NCBI GenBank assembly: GCA_928724745.1
Contig: CAKMXJ010000002.1
Location: 124,001-188,000 of the forward strand
DNA length: 64,000 nucleotides
DNA from: Anthracocystis setariae
Taxonomy: Eukaryota; Basidiomycota; Ustilaginomycetes; Ustilaginales; Ustilaginaceae
Reading direction: 5' to 3'
Shown: piece by piece, positions 11,401 to 20,695 of the stretch
How positions within the stretch are numbered: the first letter of the stretch is position 1
Layout: each line of letters starts with the position of its first letter
The notes under the pieces: generated by a model
Database searches by the model: none
Seen by the model: only the letters and a program-made list of their open reading frames with translations
Told to the model about the DNA's origin: nothing
Made by a program: the position numbers and the translations under genes

Positions 11401-11511
11401 AGGTATTGGAGCAGTTATGGCGCCATGACAAAGTTGTTGAACGAGGCGGTGGACGAGGCCAAGAGGAGACATAGGGGTTGTTTCGAGTATGGTGATCCTA
11501 CTGAGGATTAA
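8482..11511 (+). CDS. SND1: Tudor-SN (staphylococcal nuclease + Tudor domain protein, p100)
   Basis: I choose the ATG at 8482 (context TTCAAAATG), giving 1009 residues. The open frame extends to 8308 but that part is pyrimidine-rich leader. Four SNase-like domains start near residues 36, 218, 400 and 571, each opening with the typical 'V..V.SGDT(I/L).(V/I)' strand. A Tudor domain follows at about 820-880 with the signature VSFIDYGN, set inside a split fifth SNase fold, as in animal and plant Tudor-SN. The family binds RNA and acts in RNA decay, splicing, stress granules and co-activation. It is cytoplasmic and nuclear. Length (about 900-1000 aa) and domain order are complete. An Ala/Gly-rich insert lies at about 720-760. 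Confidence 0.95.
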   Translation: MSFAAASAAAAAPAAPTLAAENGVAPTQAAPLVPALKSAIVRSVLSGDTIVIRPKGVNIPGKEETVHIAGIAAPRLGSREREDDPQAFPSREYLRTFTVGREIRYRIEYTVPAPAAVPGSAVAQPRQFAHVFLPPKAPGLPDTNLAHEILAAGWAKVHDSVARRSDEADDGSWKHKLRMVQEEAMAAGVGLWGPDDLLKVDHSMPEDTAAFLAEWKGKPVESIVEQVRDGSMLRVRLLLSSTHHQMVNLSLAGIKAPRVTGGGGASPTDASEPFGEEAKFFVESRLLQRNIKVTLLSVPQPVAAPTPFASTASAAPAAAPPSASVLIGIAMHPVGDIAQFLLAAGLARCVDWHAGMLASHGGMEKYRQAERAAKEKRLNLWQSYTAPASSSTTLASQPVAARTFDAVVSRIISGDTIQVRKVGADGQLGPEKRIQFSSLRQPQAKDAKQAGYAAEAREFLRKRLVGKTASVQMDYIKPKDGDFDEREYATVKQGNKDADIGLLLISKGLATVQRHRRDDEDRSPEFDRLMEAEAKAASEGKGIHSGKELPAPRMGDASETASKANTFLPGLKRAGRLTAVVDFVASASRFKLIVPRENVRLTFVLAGVRAPKTARNASEKDEPLGREGLDFSTMRALQRDVEIEVFSTDKVGGFIGALYLNRTDNLAVALVEQGLASVHGYSAEATPFYKSLLDAEEKAKAGKLGLWHDYDAAADEGGYADAGVASVGGGRRSGPAWGSAGTGRAGGGGVAANAAAVAPARTEYVDCIISDVRGSSGADDPFGFSLQVLNDQIHQLESLMEEFSLHHKTAAAMAPASFVPRAGDLVSAKFSQDGSWYRAMVRKVSPGLKEAQVSFIDYGNKDTVKLNEVRPLDAARFGRARLAPQAREARLSFVKLYDGKQAEYVDEALDRFRAIAAEGRKMIANIDYTEPGTGVIHVSLYDPESAGIGQSPEKGCINYELAREGYALLDHGVRYWSSYGAMTKLLNEAVDEAKRRHRGCFEYGDPTED

Positions 11512-11654
11512 TGTGGCATCAACACGCGGAAGGGGGGGGGTTGTTAATGGCAGAGTGCAAAATGTATCGTTTCAGTATGATGTGAAAAACGGAAAAAAAA
11601 AACTTGGGATTGAGATGTTTTTGGGCATTGACTGGAATTGAGGAATGATGAAAG

Positions 11655-12245
11655 TTACCATCGACGGTAGGGTAAGAACTTTCCATCGAGAGTGATTTTG
11701 ACCCTATCCTCGCCCTGAGAGCCCTTGACTTTTTCGACGTGGCCTTCGAAGTCGATGGCGGACATGATTCCGTCGCCAAACTGTTGTTGCACGGTTCAGG
11801 CCGAAGGAATTGTTAGCTTATTGACTGCTCTCTGGGTAGGTGACGGGTGATATGGGGGGGGGGGGTTGTGGAACGGTACCTTTTCGTGGATGAGATGTTT
11901 GAGGGGGTATCCGTAGACGACGAGGACCTCGTAGAGTCTGTACAGGACTGGATCTTGGGGTGGGAAGTCGCCTAGGCCACGATGAGGGAAGTAGTCTTGA
12001 CCGAATGCTTCGGTGAGGTATTTTTCCTGAAGATTGAGTGCCTCGGAGAGTTTTTGGACGTCCTGACTGTCGGGTTTGGCTTGACCGTAGAAGATGGCGG
12101 CGACGTACCATTCGTCGCGCCCGATCTTGGTGGCGATGTCGGCGAATGTGAGCGATTGTTTGGCTTTGGCATCGTGCAGCGAGGTGAAGATGGGCGGCAG
12201 CGTGGAGAGGATCTTGGGCTTGCCAGATGTGCTGGAGGACGACAT
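11655..12245 (-). CDS. CYN1: Cyanate hydratase (cyanase), two exons
   Basis: Two exons: 12245-11880 and 11780-11655. The 99-nt intron (donor GTACCG, acceptor ..CAACAG) carries a run of C on the coding strand. The spliced product is 163 residues, close to the usual 156-160. The N-terminal half is the helical domain; the C-terminal half has the cyanase catalytic signature. This comprises YRLYE (active Arg and Glu) and, right across the splice, HEK then [11 protein letters not shown] with the catalytic Ser. It ends at the conserved KFLPYRRW. The enzyme is a decamer that converts cyanate and bicarbonate to ammonia and CO2. I start at 12245 (MSSSSTSG); an in-frame ATG at 12302 would add 19 residues not seen in the family. 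A TATATAA lies about 100 bp upstream. Confidence 0.96.
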
Positions 12246-12813
12246 TATTTTCGATCGCTTGCTTTGCGTTTTCAACCTTGGAAAAAATAGTGTTGGTGAC
12301 AAGACGCAGGAAAGGTTGGTGAGGTAGCGGAGCGTAGGCTAGGTTATATACGCGAGAGGTGGCAAGCGTGCTTATCAGTGTGGAAGAAGCCGAGGTGTTG
12401 GGTTTGGGTTGGGTCCGAGTGCCCAACATGCAGGGTTCAGCTAACAGTGCTTGTCAAAGTGGTGCGGGCGGATGAGCCGCACTTGGAAAATCAAAATGTG
12501 GAGTTCCCCCGCACGGATCAATCGGTGATTTATATATTAATCCAACACCACCGTCTGATCTCTCCGGACCATCTTCGCGCTTGGTGGCGCACTCCAACCA
12601 CCTATCAGACCCATCGCTTTAGCTTCTTATCAAATGCCAAGGCTCAGCATCGCAGCCAGTCCAACGAACACCCCATTACTCGAGGAAGTCCGTATATCTC
12701 CGAACAAACCCCCCTTGCTCTTTCACGCAATTGAAACGATCCTCACCAGTGCAACCTATTGTATTGCATCCTCTATCGTCCTATCTGAGCGTCTATGAAA
12801 CCCCTGTTTGGAG
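12246..12813. other. Intergenic, upstream of cyanase
   Basis: Between two minus-strand genes. It holds the cyanase promoter (TATA-like element at 12344-12350) and the 3' flank of the GFA-family gene. An AT-rich stretch lies near 12530. No gene seen. Confidence 0.5.
12344..12350 (-). promoter_or_regulatory. TATA-like element of the cyanase gene
   Basis: Reads TATATAA on the minus strand, about 100 bp before the cyanase ATG at 12245. That is the usual spacing for a fungal TATA box. Confidence 0.5.
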
Positions 12814-13424
12814 CTAGGGTGCGAGCTCGACAGATTTTGCACCGTCCACGAGCGCCTCCCAATCCTTCTTGTTCTTTGTAAAGATCTCCATCTGGGGCGC
12901 CTGGATTTGCGAACCCCAGGCATCGCTCTTGGCGAATAGACCCATTTTTACAATGGCCAGTCCGGCACGTGCGGGCGAGACGGTCTGAACAGGCGCACCA
13001 CAAGTCGTACAGAAGTGACGGAACGAGTGATTGCCACTGCCCGTCGTCGTGTCTTCATCTATCACCCCAAAGATCAAGTACAGTGTAAATGGTCAGATGG
13101 GGTTTGAGTGGGGTTGAGGTGCGGGGTGGGGGGGGCGGGAGGAACTTACATGAAGTCGTGGCGCCTTCGAATTGGACGTGTTCTTTGGGGAGAAGGGCTA
13201 CGAGAGACAAGACCGAGCCAGCTGTTTGCTGACAGTTTCTGTGGGTGGGCCAAGAAAGTAAAAAGAGGAAGGGACTTGCTTCAGTCGATACGAGCCAATT
13301 GCGAAGAGGAGGGAAACTGCCAAAAGACTTACGTGCATCGACAAATGACAGGCTTAACTGGCAACGCTGCATCCTGAATCGTCACCTTGACGGCCCCGCA
13401 AAGACATTGTCCGGTCAAAGGCAT
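12814..13424 (-). CDS. GFA/CENP-V-like zinc protein (glutathione-dependent formaldehyde-activating family), three exons
   Basis: Three exons reconstructed from GT..AG boundaries: 13424-13333, 13238-13150 and 13058-12814. The donors are GTAAGT-type and the acceptors are CACAG and GATAG. The join is in frame and gives 141 residues. The product has the GFA metal-binding pattern: C-L-C-G near residue 7, C-R-C-T-N-C spanning the first junction (about 28-33), and a late FCTTCGAP pair, which together hold two zinc ions. Mss4-like fold; length is typical. Family members range from a putative glutathione-dependent formaldehyde-activating enzyme to uncharacterised proteins, so substrate is unknown. It lies head-to-tail with cyanase on the same strand. 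Confidence 0.88.
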
Positions 13425-13702
13425 CCTGAATCTTGTAATCCTCCTCTAAGCAGTGGTACGGAGATGGTGGTCAAGTTCCAAATTCTCACTTTCGAGTGAA
13501 CAAGTTTGTGTCGTAAGACATCCCCCATCGACATGCATGCTCGGCTTTTGTACGATCTCGAGGTACATGTGGTCAGCGATTTGCTGAGCGGGGAAAGAAC
13601 AAACAAGATAAAAATAATACTCTGTTTACACAGTAATGTTGGACAATGACGTCCAAGTGCGCAGCTGGACAGTGCGGGGAAGCCAACCAAAAAGTTCAAA
13701 AA

Positions 13703-13807
13703 AGTGGAAGGTGGGAATCGAACCCACGACCTCAAGATAATTTCTGGGCGCCGTTCTTTCGTCAAGATACGTTGCAATCTCACGCCAAACCACTAAGCCT
13801 CTCCCAC
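13703..13807 (-). tRNA. tRNA-Cys (anticodon GCA) with a 33-nt intron
   Basis: Reading the minus strand from 13807, a 7-bp acceptor stem (GTGGGAG with CTTCCAC, one G-T) encloses a D arm with G18G19. The anticodon arm is TGAGA/TCTTG with loop TTGCAA (anticodon at 13775-13773), followed by a 5-nt variable loop. The T arm is perfect: GTGGG-TTCGATT-CCCAC. The discriminator is T, as usual for tRNA-Cys, and sits in a run of six T that would stop RNA polymerase III. An intron at 13771-13739 lies one base 3' of the anticodon, the canonical place. Unusual points: A instead of T at position 8, and a weak D stem (a T-G and a T-T pair). These could indicate a diverged gene. Confidence 0.8.
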
Positions 13808-14230
13808 GTCTAAGCACAGCACCAGAAAAAATAAGAACCATACATATTGCCAATCGTAATTTAGCAATTTAATTGGTACAAAGCAAGACTGCCCATCGTC
13901 CTTGATTGCACCATCGTCGAGACCACCCAGGCTCTGTCTCAATCTCCTCTTGACGTTCGTCCCGACCAACATCCTTCCGCATCCCATGTCCCCATTACAA
14001 TTTCCCTGACACACATTGTCCATCTCGCAAGTCTCTTCGGCTCGACCTTGGTGCCTTCTTTTCATCTTTCACTCCTTTCATTGCTTCAAACATTCGTCAG
14101 ACGTGCCTGACTGAGCTTGCAGTCTTGCAGCTCTCGATGGCACACTACACCGATGCATGACTAATATCAATCTTGCAGAGGCCTTTTTCCCGTTCCAAAA
14201 ACCATTGTTCCTTGCTTAAAATGACTTGTT
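13808..14230. other. Intergenic between tRNA-Cys and the arrestin gene
   Basis: About 0.4 kb upstream of the tRNA and downstream of the minus-strand arrestin gene. Pyrimidine-rich in places. No gene or repeat that I can support. Confidence 0.5.
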
Positions 14231-17098
14231 CTAATGAGCCATGCCGACACTCGGAGCCGTCCCGTTGCGATTGCCAGTAACACCTGCATTGGCACTAGCA
14301 TTGTTCATACTGGTGCTGGCGACTATCGTCTCACCTGTCCCTGCATTCGGCTGGTACGCCGGTGGAGGCGCACCTCCACTCGCCGCTCCAGCAGCTGGGT
14401 TATGACTGTCCCTCCCCACATGGTCTGCACTCAACGCAAGCCAGCGGCGGGACAGTTGAGTGGGGTTCCGAGACATGGGAGGCGAATTGCTTGCTGGAAA
14501 GCCAGACGACGTTGGGGATCGAAGTGGCGTGGGGGTCGTACTGCGGTTGATGCCGTTGGGCGCGCTTCCAACCATACCTGTGCGGGACAGGAGCACCGGC
14601 GAGGGGAGAGCGGGGCGAAGCGGTGCATCAAGTTCTTGACTCGAATTGGCCTCCTGATTGTCCGGTTCAGCAGGAAGCGACCAGTAGTTGGGTAGTGCCG
14701 TCCATTCGGTTGCCGTGTGGCTCGCCGTGAGCGTGATGGGCGCCTCGATAATGATGTCGTACAGCTGAGGCGTGTCCTTCTTAGCGGCTGAGCTGGAGGA
14801 GGCTGCAGTGTCGTTCCAAACTTCCCAATCCCCTTGAGATCGACCCACCCGAATAGAGAGTCGGACAAGATGATGTACGGCGATGTTGGACTTGGAATGG
14901 TTGGTGCTGATGTTGATCCTGGTCGTACCACATGCCGGGATCATGAGTTCGGTCGCCAGCTCCCAAGGTCCGGTCGGATCAAGAATACTGGGAAGAGCAT
15001 CCGAGTCTTGATCCTCACCTGCCGCAGCTCTAGCCAGGGGAGCAAGTGGGGACTGATCCAACGCATCAGAAGAATCCGAGATGATGGGAAGGATAGGCTC
15101 GTACTGGTTTGCGTGACCAATTTTGAGCAGCGTCCATTTTCGCGGCACTTCGTGTCTCGCCACCCTTCGTCCTTTGGCAAAGTAATCTGTCCTTTCTTCT
15201 AGCGTGGCGATGATGCGGTAGATCTTGACTTTGCCGAGCGGCACAAATTTGAGCCAGAGTGGAATCTTTTGTCCGACAGGGAAGCTCTTGCCGCTGAAGA
15301 CGACCATGTACGATAGCACATCCTCCCAACACCTCTCGACAATGATGCTATCCGTCTCTTCGAAAGCATCCTCGTCCGGAGCATGAATCAGCGTGATCTC
15401 CTTCTCGGCGACCAAGTTGGGCGTCAAAGCACCCGCACGGACGACGTTGGCCTTGAGCACGTAGCGGTTGAAGCCAAAGTCGGCATGCAGGGTGGGCGGC
15501 AGGTTGGATGGCAGCGAGATGGAAATGGGGTAGGTGTATGTCCCTTTCTTGAACTCTTTCGAGTCGGAATGCGTGTCTTCGGCTTGCCCCTTGTGCTCGA
15601 CCGAGGGTTCCTTGAGTAGACCGTGGATGAGCGTCTTGAGACCAGCCTTGCTGCTGATCTTGCTCGAAGACTTGCCTTTGCTGGCGTGCTTGTCGTCTTT
15701 GTGGATCTCAATCGAGCTACGACGGCTTGAAGGAGCACTTTTGGAAGCGTTGGATTTAGCAGCGCCATTGTTTACGGGCTGTGCCTCGTCGATGCGGGAC
15801 TGCGGATCGAATCGAACGGTTTGCTGATCTCTTGGCCGAGGCGTGGTGGGTGGTTGTGTATGCAGAATGCTCTTGCTCGGACCCGATGCACCGTTGCCAT
15901 TGAGCTTGGGCGGAATGGAGGCGGCGGCGGTAGCAGATGCAACTGACGTAGACGTGATCGAGGTGATGTCATCGACTGAGTTGGCGGTGGTACGATCCAT
16001 GGGGGTTGCGGATGCATTCGGGGCAGCGCTCGACGGCACACTGCTGGTGGTCGATGGACTGTGCGCGGCAGAGTCAGTAGCTTGTTGGGAGGCAGACGAT
16101 GTCTCAGCGAGGAGTTCTGTAGGCCAGCTGGTGTAACCTTCACACGGAGCCGAGCTGGGAGCATAGAGAGGAGGTCGCTCGTGGCCTTGGGACTGGAAAT
16201 ACTCGTGCCATCCCGACAGATCTTGATGAGACGTAGGCGAGTTGTCACGCTCTTCGAAGAAAGATGTGGCGGGCGTGTTGGAATTTGATACGGATCCAGC
16301 CGATGAAGCGCCAGATGCAGCGCGAGACCAAGGATTGTGGAAGCGTGCCGGAGGCGAGTGAGCAGGGGTGGTGGCTGTGGAATCGGGGCTGGTGGCATAC
16401 TGGGACCATGAAGTGGTTCCAGATCCGGAGCGATTGAGGGGAGGTCGGCTTCGAGAGGAGTTGGGCTCCTTGTAAGACTTGTGCGATGCCATGTCCGCAC
16501 GCAGGGTAGGAGGGATCATGGCGGTGCCTGCCTTTGCAGCAGCACCGGCAATCTGACGAGCAAGGGTGCTGCCAGCATGTCCGGAACTGTTGTTCCCCGA
16601 GCTCTTTGGGCGTTCGTCATCTTTGGTTTTCGAGGTGCTGGGTTCGCGTCGATTGGAGCCAGATCTGGTGGATGGATCTTGGGTTGCGGAAGCTCTTGCA
16701 GCAGCGTAGTCCCAATCGACATCTTCTTGCAGGCCGATGCCCGGACCGACCGAGTTGCTTCTTGGACGTGCGCTCTTGTGATTGGCAGCGTCGTGTTTTG
16801 CATTGTAGAGCGAGATATTGTGTTGGAAGATGCTGATCTCCTCTGCCAACTCTACTCGGTTCGGACCGATGCCTTCTGGCCAATCGGTCTTGGCGGTGCC
16901 TTTGAGCGAAACGGTGATTTCCTTGATCTTGGATGGTTTAGGAAGGTAGACAGTGACGAGGGCGCGGAGCTGCGATGGGGGAGCGTCGATGTTGACAGGA
17001 CGTCTTCGACCGCGAGCGTCTTCGCCGGATGACGACTGGCCACGGAGAAAGATGACGGGCTCTAGTTGAGTGATGGTGACGCTAGCAGGCGGCGACAT
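14231..17098 (-). CDS. Alpha-arrestin (arrestin-related trafficking adaptor)
   Basis: A 955-residue single-exon protein. The N-terminal arrestin strands occupy about residues 1-120 (a segment ending in VSLKGTAKTDWPEG and ISIFQHNISLY). They are separated by a roughly 400-residue Ser/Pro/Thr-rich, probably disordered insertion from the rest of the fold. That resumes near 520 with KGTYTYPISISLPSNLPP and ADFGFNRYVLKA. The arrestin C domain is at about 600-790. A Ser/Pro-rich tail carries a PPAY motif at 912-915, the binding site for Rsp5/Nedd4 WW domains. Such adaptors recruit the ubiquitin ligase to plasma-membrane transporters for endocytosis. The transporter served here cannot be told from sequence. 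Confidence 0.9.
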   Translation of the reverse strand: MSPPASVTITQLEPVIFLRGQSSSGEDARGRRRPVNIDAPPSQLRALVTVYLPKPSKIKEITVSLKGTAKTDWPEGIGPNRVELAEEISIFQHNISLYNAKHDAANHKSARPRSNSVGPGIGLQEDVDWDYAAARASATQDPSTRSGSNRREPSTSKTKDDERPKSSGNNSSGHAGSTLARQIAGAAAKAGTAMIPPTLRADMASHKSYKEPNSSRSRPPLNRSGSGTTSWSQYATSPDSTATTPAHSPPARFHNPWSRAASGASSAGSVSNSNTPATSFFEERDNSPTSHQDLSGWHEYFQSQGHERPPLYAPSSAPCEGYTSWPTELLAETSSASQQATDSAAHSPSTTSSVPSSAAPNASATPMDRTTANSVDDITSITSTSVASATAAASIPPKLNGNGASGPSKSILHTQPPTTPRPRDQQTVRFDPQSRIDEAQPVNNGAAKSNASKSAPSSRRSSIEIHKDDKHASKGKSSSKISSKAGLKTLIHGLLKEPSVEHKGQAEDTHSDSKEFKKGTYTYPISISLPSNLPPTLHADFGFNRYVLKANVVRAGALTPNLVAEKEITLIHAPDEDAFEETDSIIVERCWEDVLSYMVVFSGKSFPVGQKIPLWLKFVPLGKVKIYRIIATLEERTDYFAKGRRVARHEVPRKWTLLKIGHANQYEPILPIISDSSDALDQSPLAPLARAAAGEDQDSDALPSILDPTGPWELATELMIPACGTTRINISTNHSKSNIAVHHLVRLSIRVGRSQGDWEVWNDTAASSSSAAKKDTPQLYDIIIEAPITLTASHTATEWTALPNYWSLPAEPDNQEANSSQELDAPLRPALPSPVLLSRTGMVGSAPNGINRSTTPTPLRSPTSSGFPASNSPPMSRNPTQLSRRWLALSADHVGRDSHNPAAGAASGGAPPPAYQPNAGTGETIVASTSMNNASANAGVTGNRNGTAPSVGMAH

Positions 17099-18826
17099 GG
17101 TGTATGGTATGGGAGATGCGACCGTCTACGTGAAAAGGATGCCAAGAAAGGGAACAGGATCGAACTTGCGTTTGCTCGGTTTGCAAACTTGTGATGTTGT
17201 TGGTTGCGATCGTGACGAGATAAAGTCTATTCAACAGCGAAAGCAAAAGCGAATGCGAATGCGTTGTGCGACCGCGACTATGCGAACGTCGAGACCATGT
17301 TTGTAAAGGTGGAAGTACGACGCTGATTGTCGAACCCGGTGATGGTATAAGAAGGATGAGGGTTGGACAGAGGAAGGCGGAAGGAGAGCGACGAACGGGA
17401 GCAAGGCGAGATAGAGACGCTCGTGACGTTGGTGAGCGGAGTGCGGAGAATGAGACGATGAATCATGGGCAAGAGTGATTGCAAGGAAGAAGGTGACTTT
17501 GCAGTAGTAATGTATATTATTGGGATGTGACACCGCTTTCGTTGGCGACACACGCTTGTTGGCCGATTTGACTTTTTTTTTTTTTTTTTTCTTTTTCTTT
17601 TCTTTTTGGTTGCCGTGGTTCAACTTTGCTTCGCGGAGAGATCTGCATTTCTCCAGAGTAAGGTGCATTTGCCGAGGTGGAGCCCAAGAGTCTCATGCCC
17701 GTCAAGCTTGGCATCCACCGAGAAATTTGTGCGCCCTTGCCACCTTTCCTGTGCCGTGCCGAGCAACCTTGCGCTTGGACGATCAAAGTTGACCGGCATC
17801 GACTGCGCTTCAACGGCGAATCTCACATACAATCTCCTCGTCAAGACAGAGACAGGTGAGCGAATGCAAGATTGCCAACCTATCTACAGTGCCTTTTACA
17901 GTAGCTGACCGAGTGAGTGTGCTGTAGCGGCTAAGCGAGAGACGGACATTCGGAGGGTTTTTTTTTTTTTTTTTTTTTACATATTTTGGCATTTTTAAAG
18001 CTTGCTCTTTAGCCGGTCGCTCCATTTCCTCCATCCCACACATCGACCCTGGAGCGTATGGACCAAGCACGCTCTGCCTTTTCCTCAAAAATCTCATCTC
18101 CACACAAATTATAAATATTACAGAGTAGGAAAAAGCCCCTTTTTTTTACCTTCTATTTCCGATGCTCTTCCGTTCGTCATCAACAGTCCAGCCCATCATC
18201 ATGCCGGCAATGCAAGAAGCATTGTTATTATTGATTACCTTAGCTGTGATGTTGGTATCTGACACCACCAGCATTCAGCCATTGGTCGTAGTGACAGTCG
18301 AGCAAAGTGTCGGGCGATCTATCTCAGTCCGGAAGTTGCCTGTTCGAATTAGATCAAAGGGTCTCATGTACGGTATTGTACAGTCAAATAGGTCTTGTGC
18401 TGCGACTTTGTTTCAGATTGATTATATTATATTGAGATTGCGATTCAGATGCGATGCTGGCGAAACCTCCGTTGAGCTGATACAGAGTTTAAGCCAAGCG
18501 CGCTGATGCAAAAAGATAGGAGGGCTCCAAGAAATAAATCAAACCGCTTGCATTGTTACACCGCTATAGCCTACACGTTTTCTCAAAAATGTTCCAACTC
18601 GCACGGCTCCACATATAATATTTTTATATTGTTTTGGGTGGACATGCAAAGTGTAGCCGAATTCGAGCTCAACCCTTCCAACTCGCTATCAAGACCACCA
18701 ACCAACCCTGACCAACACCATCATCGCCGTCTTGATTCGATTGCACCCCTCGACCTCGAGCTTAATAACATTAACATCTGTCTTGCGCAAGCGGTCGAAT
18801 TCGGCTGAGCCGCACAACTGTTCAAA
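17099..18826. other. 1.7-kb divergent intergenic region
   Basis: Shared upstream region of the arrestin (minus) and SGF11 (plus) genes. It contains T18 at 17573-17590 followed by a CT-rich tail, T21 at 17958-17978, and one TACAGTA at 17897-17903. No gene is supported. Confidence 0.5.
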
Positions 18827-20188
18827 ATGTCAAGCGATCCAAAAGCCTTGATAGCATCCAAATTCCTCACCTCCTTCCTTCACGAGATCGTACTTGAAAC
18901 CGCGCTGACCACCCATGCCAACATCAAACGGGCGCGTTCTGTCTGTCACCTCTGCGGCATCCGCTGTCAATCTCACACTCCTGCCGCGGAACAGTCCACA
19001 TCTCTCGCTGCTGCCCTCGACTCTGCCACTCCAGGTTCGCGTTCGGGTACTCCCGCTCCGTCCGGATCCTCTAAGCCAGATTACTATTCAAACAATCCGC
19101 TTTTCGAATGCCTCGTCTGCTCCAGACAAGTGAGCTCCAATCGATACGCTACCCATCTCGCAAAATGTATGGGTATGGGATCCAAAACAGGACGCAAGGG
19201 TGCCGCTAGGAATGCCAAAGCCGCCATCTCCAGTACAGCCGTCAGTGCAAGACAGAGCGCCGTCGGAACTCCAAGGTATAGTAGCGACCTCGACGATGAC
19301 AGTCTTTCCAAACGCAAGATCGCAACCTCCAAGAACGGAACCAACGGTACCAAGCGCGCCAACAGTCCCTTGGCCACCAGTGCATTGGCCAGTGCTAGGA
19401 TGAACAAAAGGATCAAGACTAGCTCCCCAACGCCGCCGCCGTCGTCGGATAGTCTGGCCACCGCACCCGGCGGAATGAATAGGTCCTACTCTTCCCAAAC
19501 ATTTGCACCGTCAGGATTAAGTAACTCCACCGTCTTGAGCGGCTCGCCTTTGAATCCCAACAACACCACCAGGCTGAGTTCGAGCTCGCAAACGAGCGCA
19601 AAGGCAGGCGCCGAAACAAGCACCAATGGAAACAAACGAAAAAGGATCATCGATGACGATGAGGACGAGGACGACGATGCGAATTACAAAGGCGCTGATT
19701 CGGACGCCAACTCAGGCGATGGCGAGGAAGGCGAAATCTCGGACGACGACGATGTTGCTCTGGCTTCGCGGCCAGCCAACAATGGAACCAAGATCAAGAT
19801 TGCCATTCGCGGTACATCTTCCGCCTCATCTACGCCCAAACCCAAGGTATTCACCATTGCGGACGATTCCGACGATGAGTCAGATACCAATCTTTCTGCG
19901 CAACGGAAGAAGTCCAATATCGCGTCCGACGATGACGACGACGATGATGATGATGATGATGACGATGACGATGATGATGACGATGAAGAAGAAGATGATG
20001 ATGATGACGACGATGACGATGACGATGACGATGTCGATGTGCAGGTCACAGGCGTCTCGCATGGTGTTGCAGCCAAGAAACACAAACCGAGCAGTGGCGG
20101 GGGAGGCTTACAAAGGGAAAGGGGCAGTGATGGCGAGTTCATCGACGTCGAGAGTGCGAGCGAGCAAAGTGATGCTGACTCGTTCTAG
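18827..20188 (+). CDS. SGF11: SAGA deubiquitinase-module subunit Sgf11 with long acidic tail
   Basis: 453 residues, one exon, ATG in context TTCAAAATG. An N-terminal helix (about 8-38) matches the part of Sgf11 that docks onto the Ubp8/Sus1/Sgf73 module. It is followed by a Sgf11-type C2HC zinc finger: Cys95, Cys98, His110, Cys114, within FECLVCSRQVSSNRYATHLAKC. The SAGA deubiquitinase removes ubiquitin from histone H2B. An additional C-H-L-C pair lies at 40-43. Yeast Sgf11 is only about 100 residues. Here about 330 residues follow: Ser/Thr-rich, then KRKR, then an almost pure Asp/Glu tract encoded by (GAT/GAC)n at about 19928-20035. Confidence 0.9.
   Translation: MSSDPKALIASKFLTSFLHEIVLETALTTHANIKRARSVCHLCGIRCQSHTPAAEQSTSLAAALDSATPGSRSGTPAPSGSSKPDYYSNNPLFECLVCSRQVSSNRYATHLAKCMGMGSKTGRKGAARNAKAAISSTAVSARQSAVGTPRYSSDLDDDSLSKRKIATSKNGTNGTKRANSPLATSALASARMNKRIKTSSPTPPPSSDSLATAPGGMNRSYSSQTFAPSGLSNSTVLSGSPLNPNNTTRLSSSSQTSAKAGAETSTNGNKRKRIIDDDEDEDDDANYKGADSDANSGDGEEGEISDDDDVALASRPANNGTKIKIAIRGTSSASSTPKPKVFTIADDSDDESDTNLSAQRKKSNIASDDDDDDDDDDDDDDDDDDDEEEDDDDDDDDDDDDDVDVQVTGVSHGVAAKKHKPSSGGGGLQRERGSDGEFIDVESASEQSDADSF
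19928..20035 (+). repeat. Coding GAT/GAC trinucleotide tract (poly-Asp)
   Basis: A run of about 36 mostly GAT or GAC codons with a few GAA, inside SGF11. The alternation of GAT and GAC suggests an old, partly diverged expansion. Confidence 0.85.
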
Positions 20189-20695
20189 GTGTGGTCTAGC
20201 TGACTATCATTATTATTAACAACCGGACGCTCTTGCCTCTCTGCTTTCTTCGTCTTTGGCACCTGTGTTCTCACCATCCTTTCTTGTAGAGCCCTACCAT
20301 CGCGATGTCATTCAATTACTACGCTCGAGTCGAAGCTCAAGAATGCCGGGATTGAACAGCAGGATGAGCGCAATTCAGCTGAGCACATGCGTAGACAGGA
20401 GAAAGTGCACTCTAACAGCAGACACCAAAATCACAGCAATTTCGGAAAGGAGAGCGACGTTCCGCGGCTGCACGCTTTCCGCGGATGCGTCGGATTTTAT
20501 GAACAACGCTCGACCAAACGTGAGCATTCGGTGATAAAGGCAGGTGATAGCTACCAACCCTTCTACATCCTTTCGCATCGATCTTGCTCCGTCTTGATAG
20601 CATATAAACGCGACCTTTTCAGAACGGGAGCTCTTCTTACCAATCCCCATCTCAGTCCACTCGAGACAATCGTCCGGTCAAGGACAAGGAAAACC
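20189..20695. other. Intergenic, promoter of the AIF-like gene
   Basis: About 0.5 kb between two plus-strand genes. It holds a TATAAA at 20603-20608, 88-93 bp before the chosen start of the downstream gene. The open frame upstream of that start does not resemble protein. Confidence 0.5.
20603..20608 (+). promoter_or_regulatory. TATA box of the AIF-like gene
   Basis: TATAAA, 93 bp upstream of the ATG at 20696. Confidence 0.5.
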
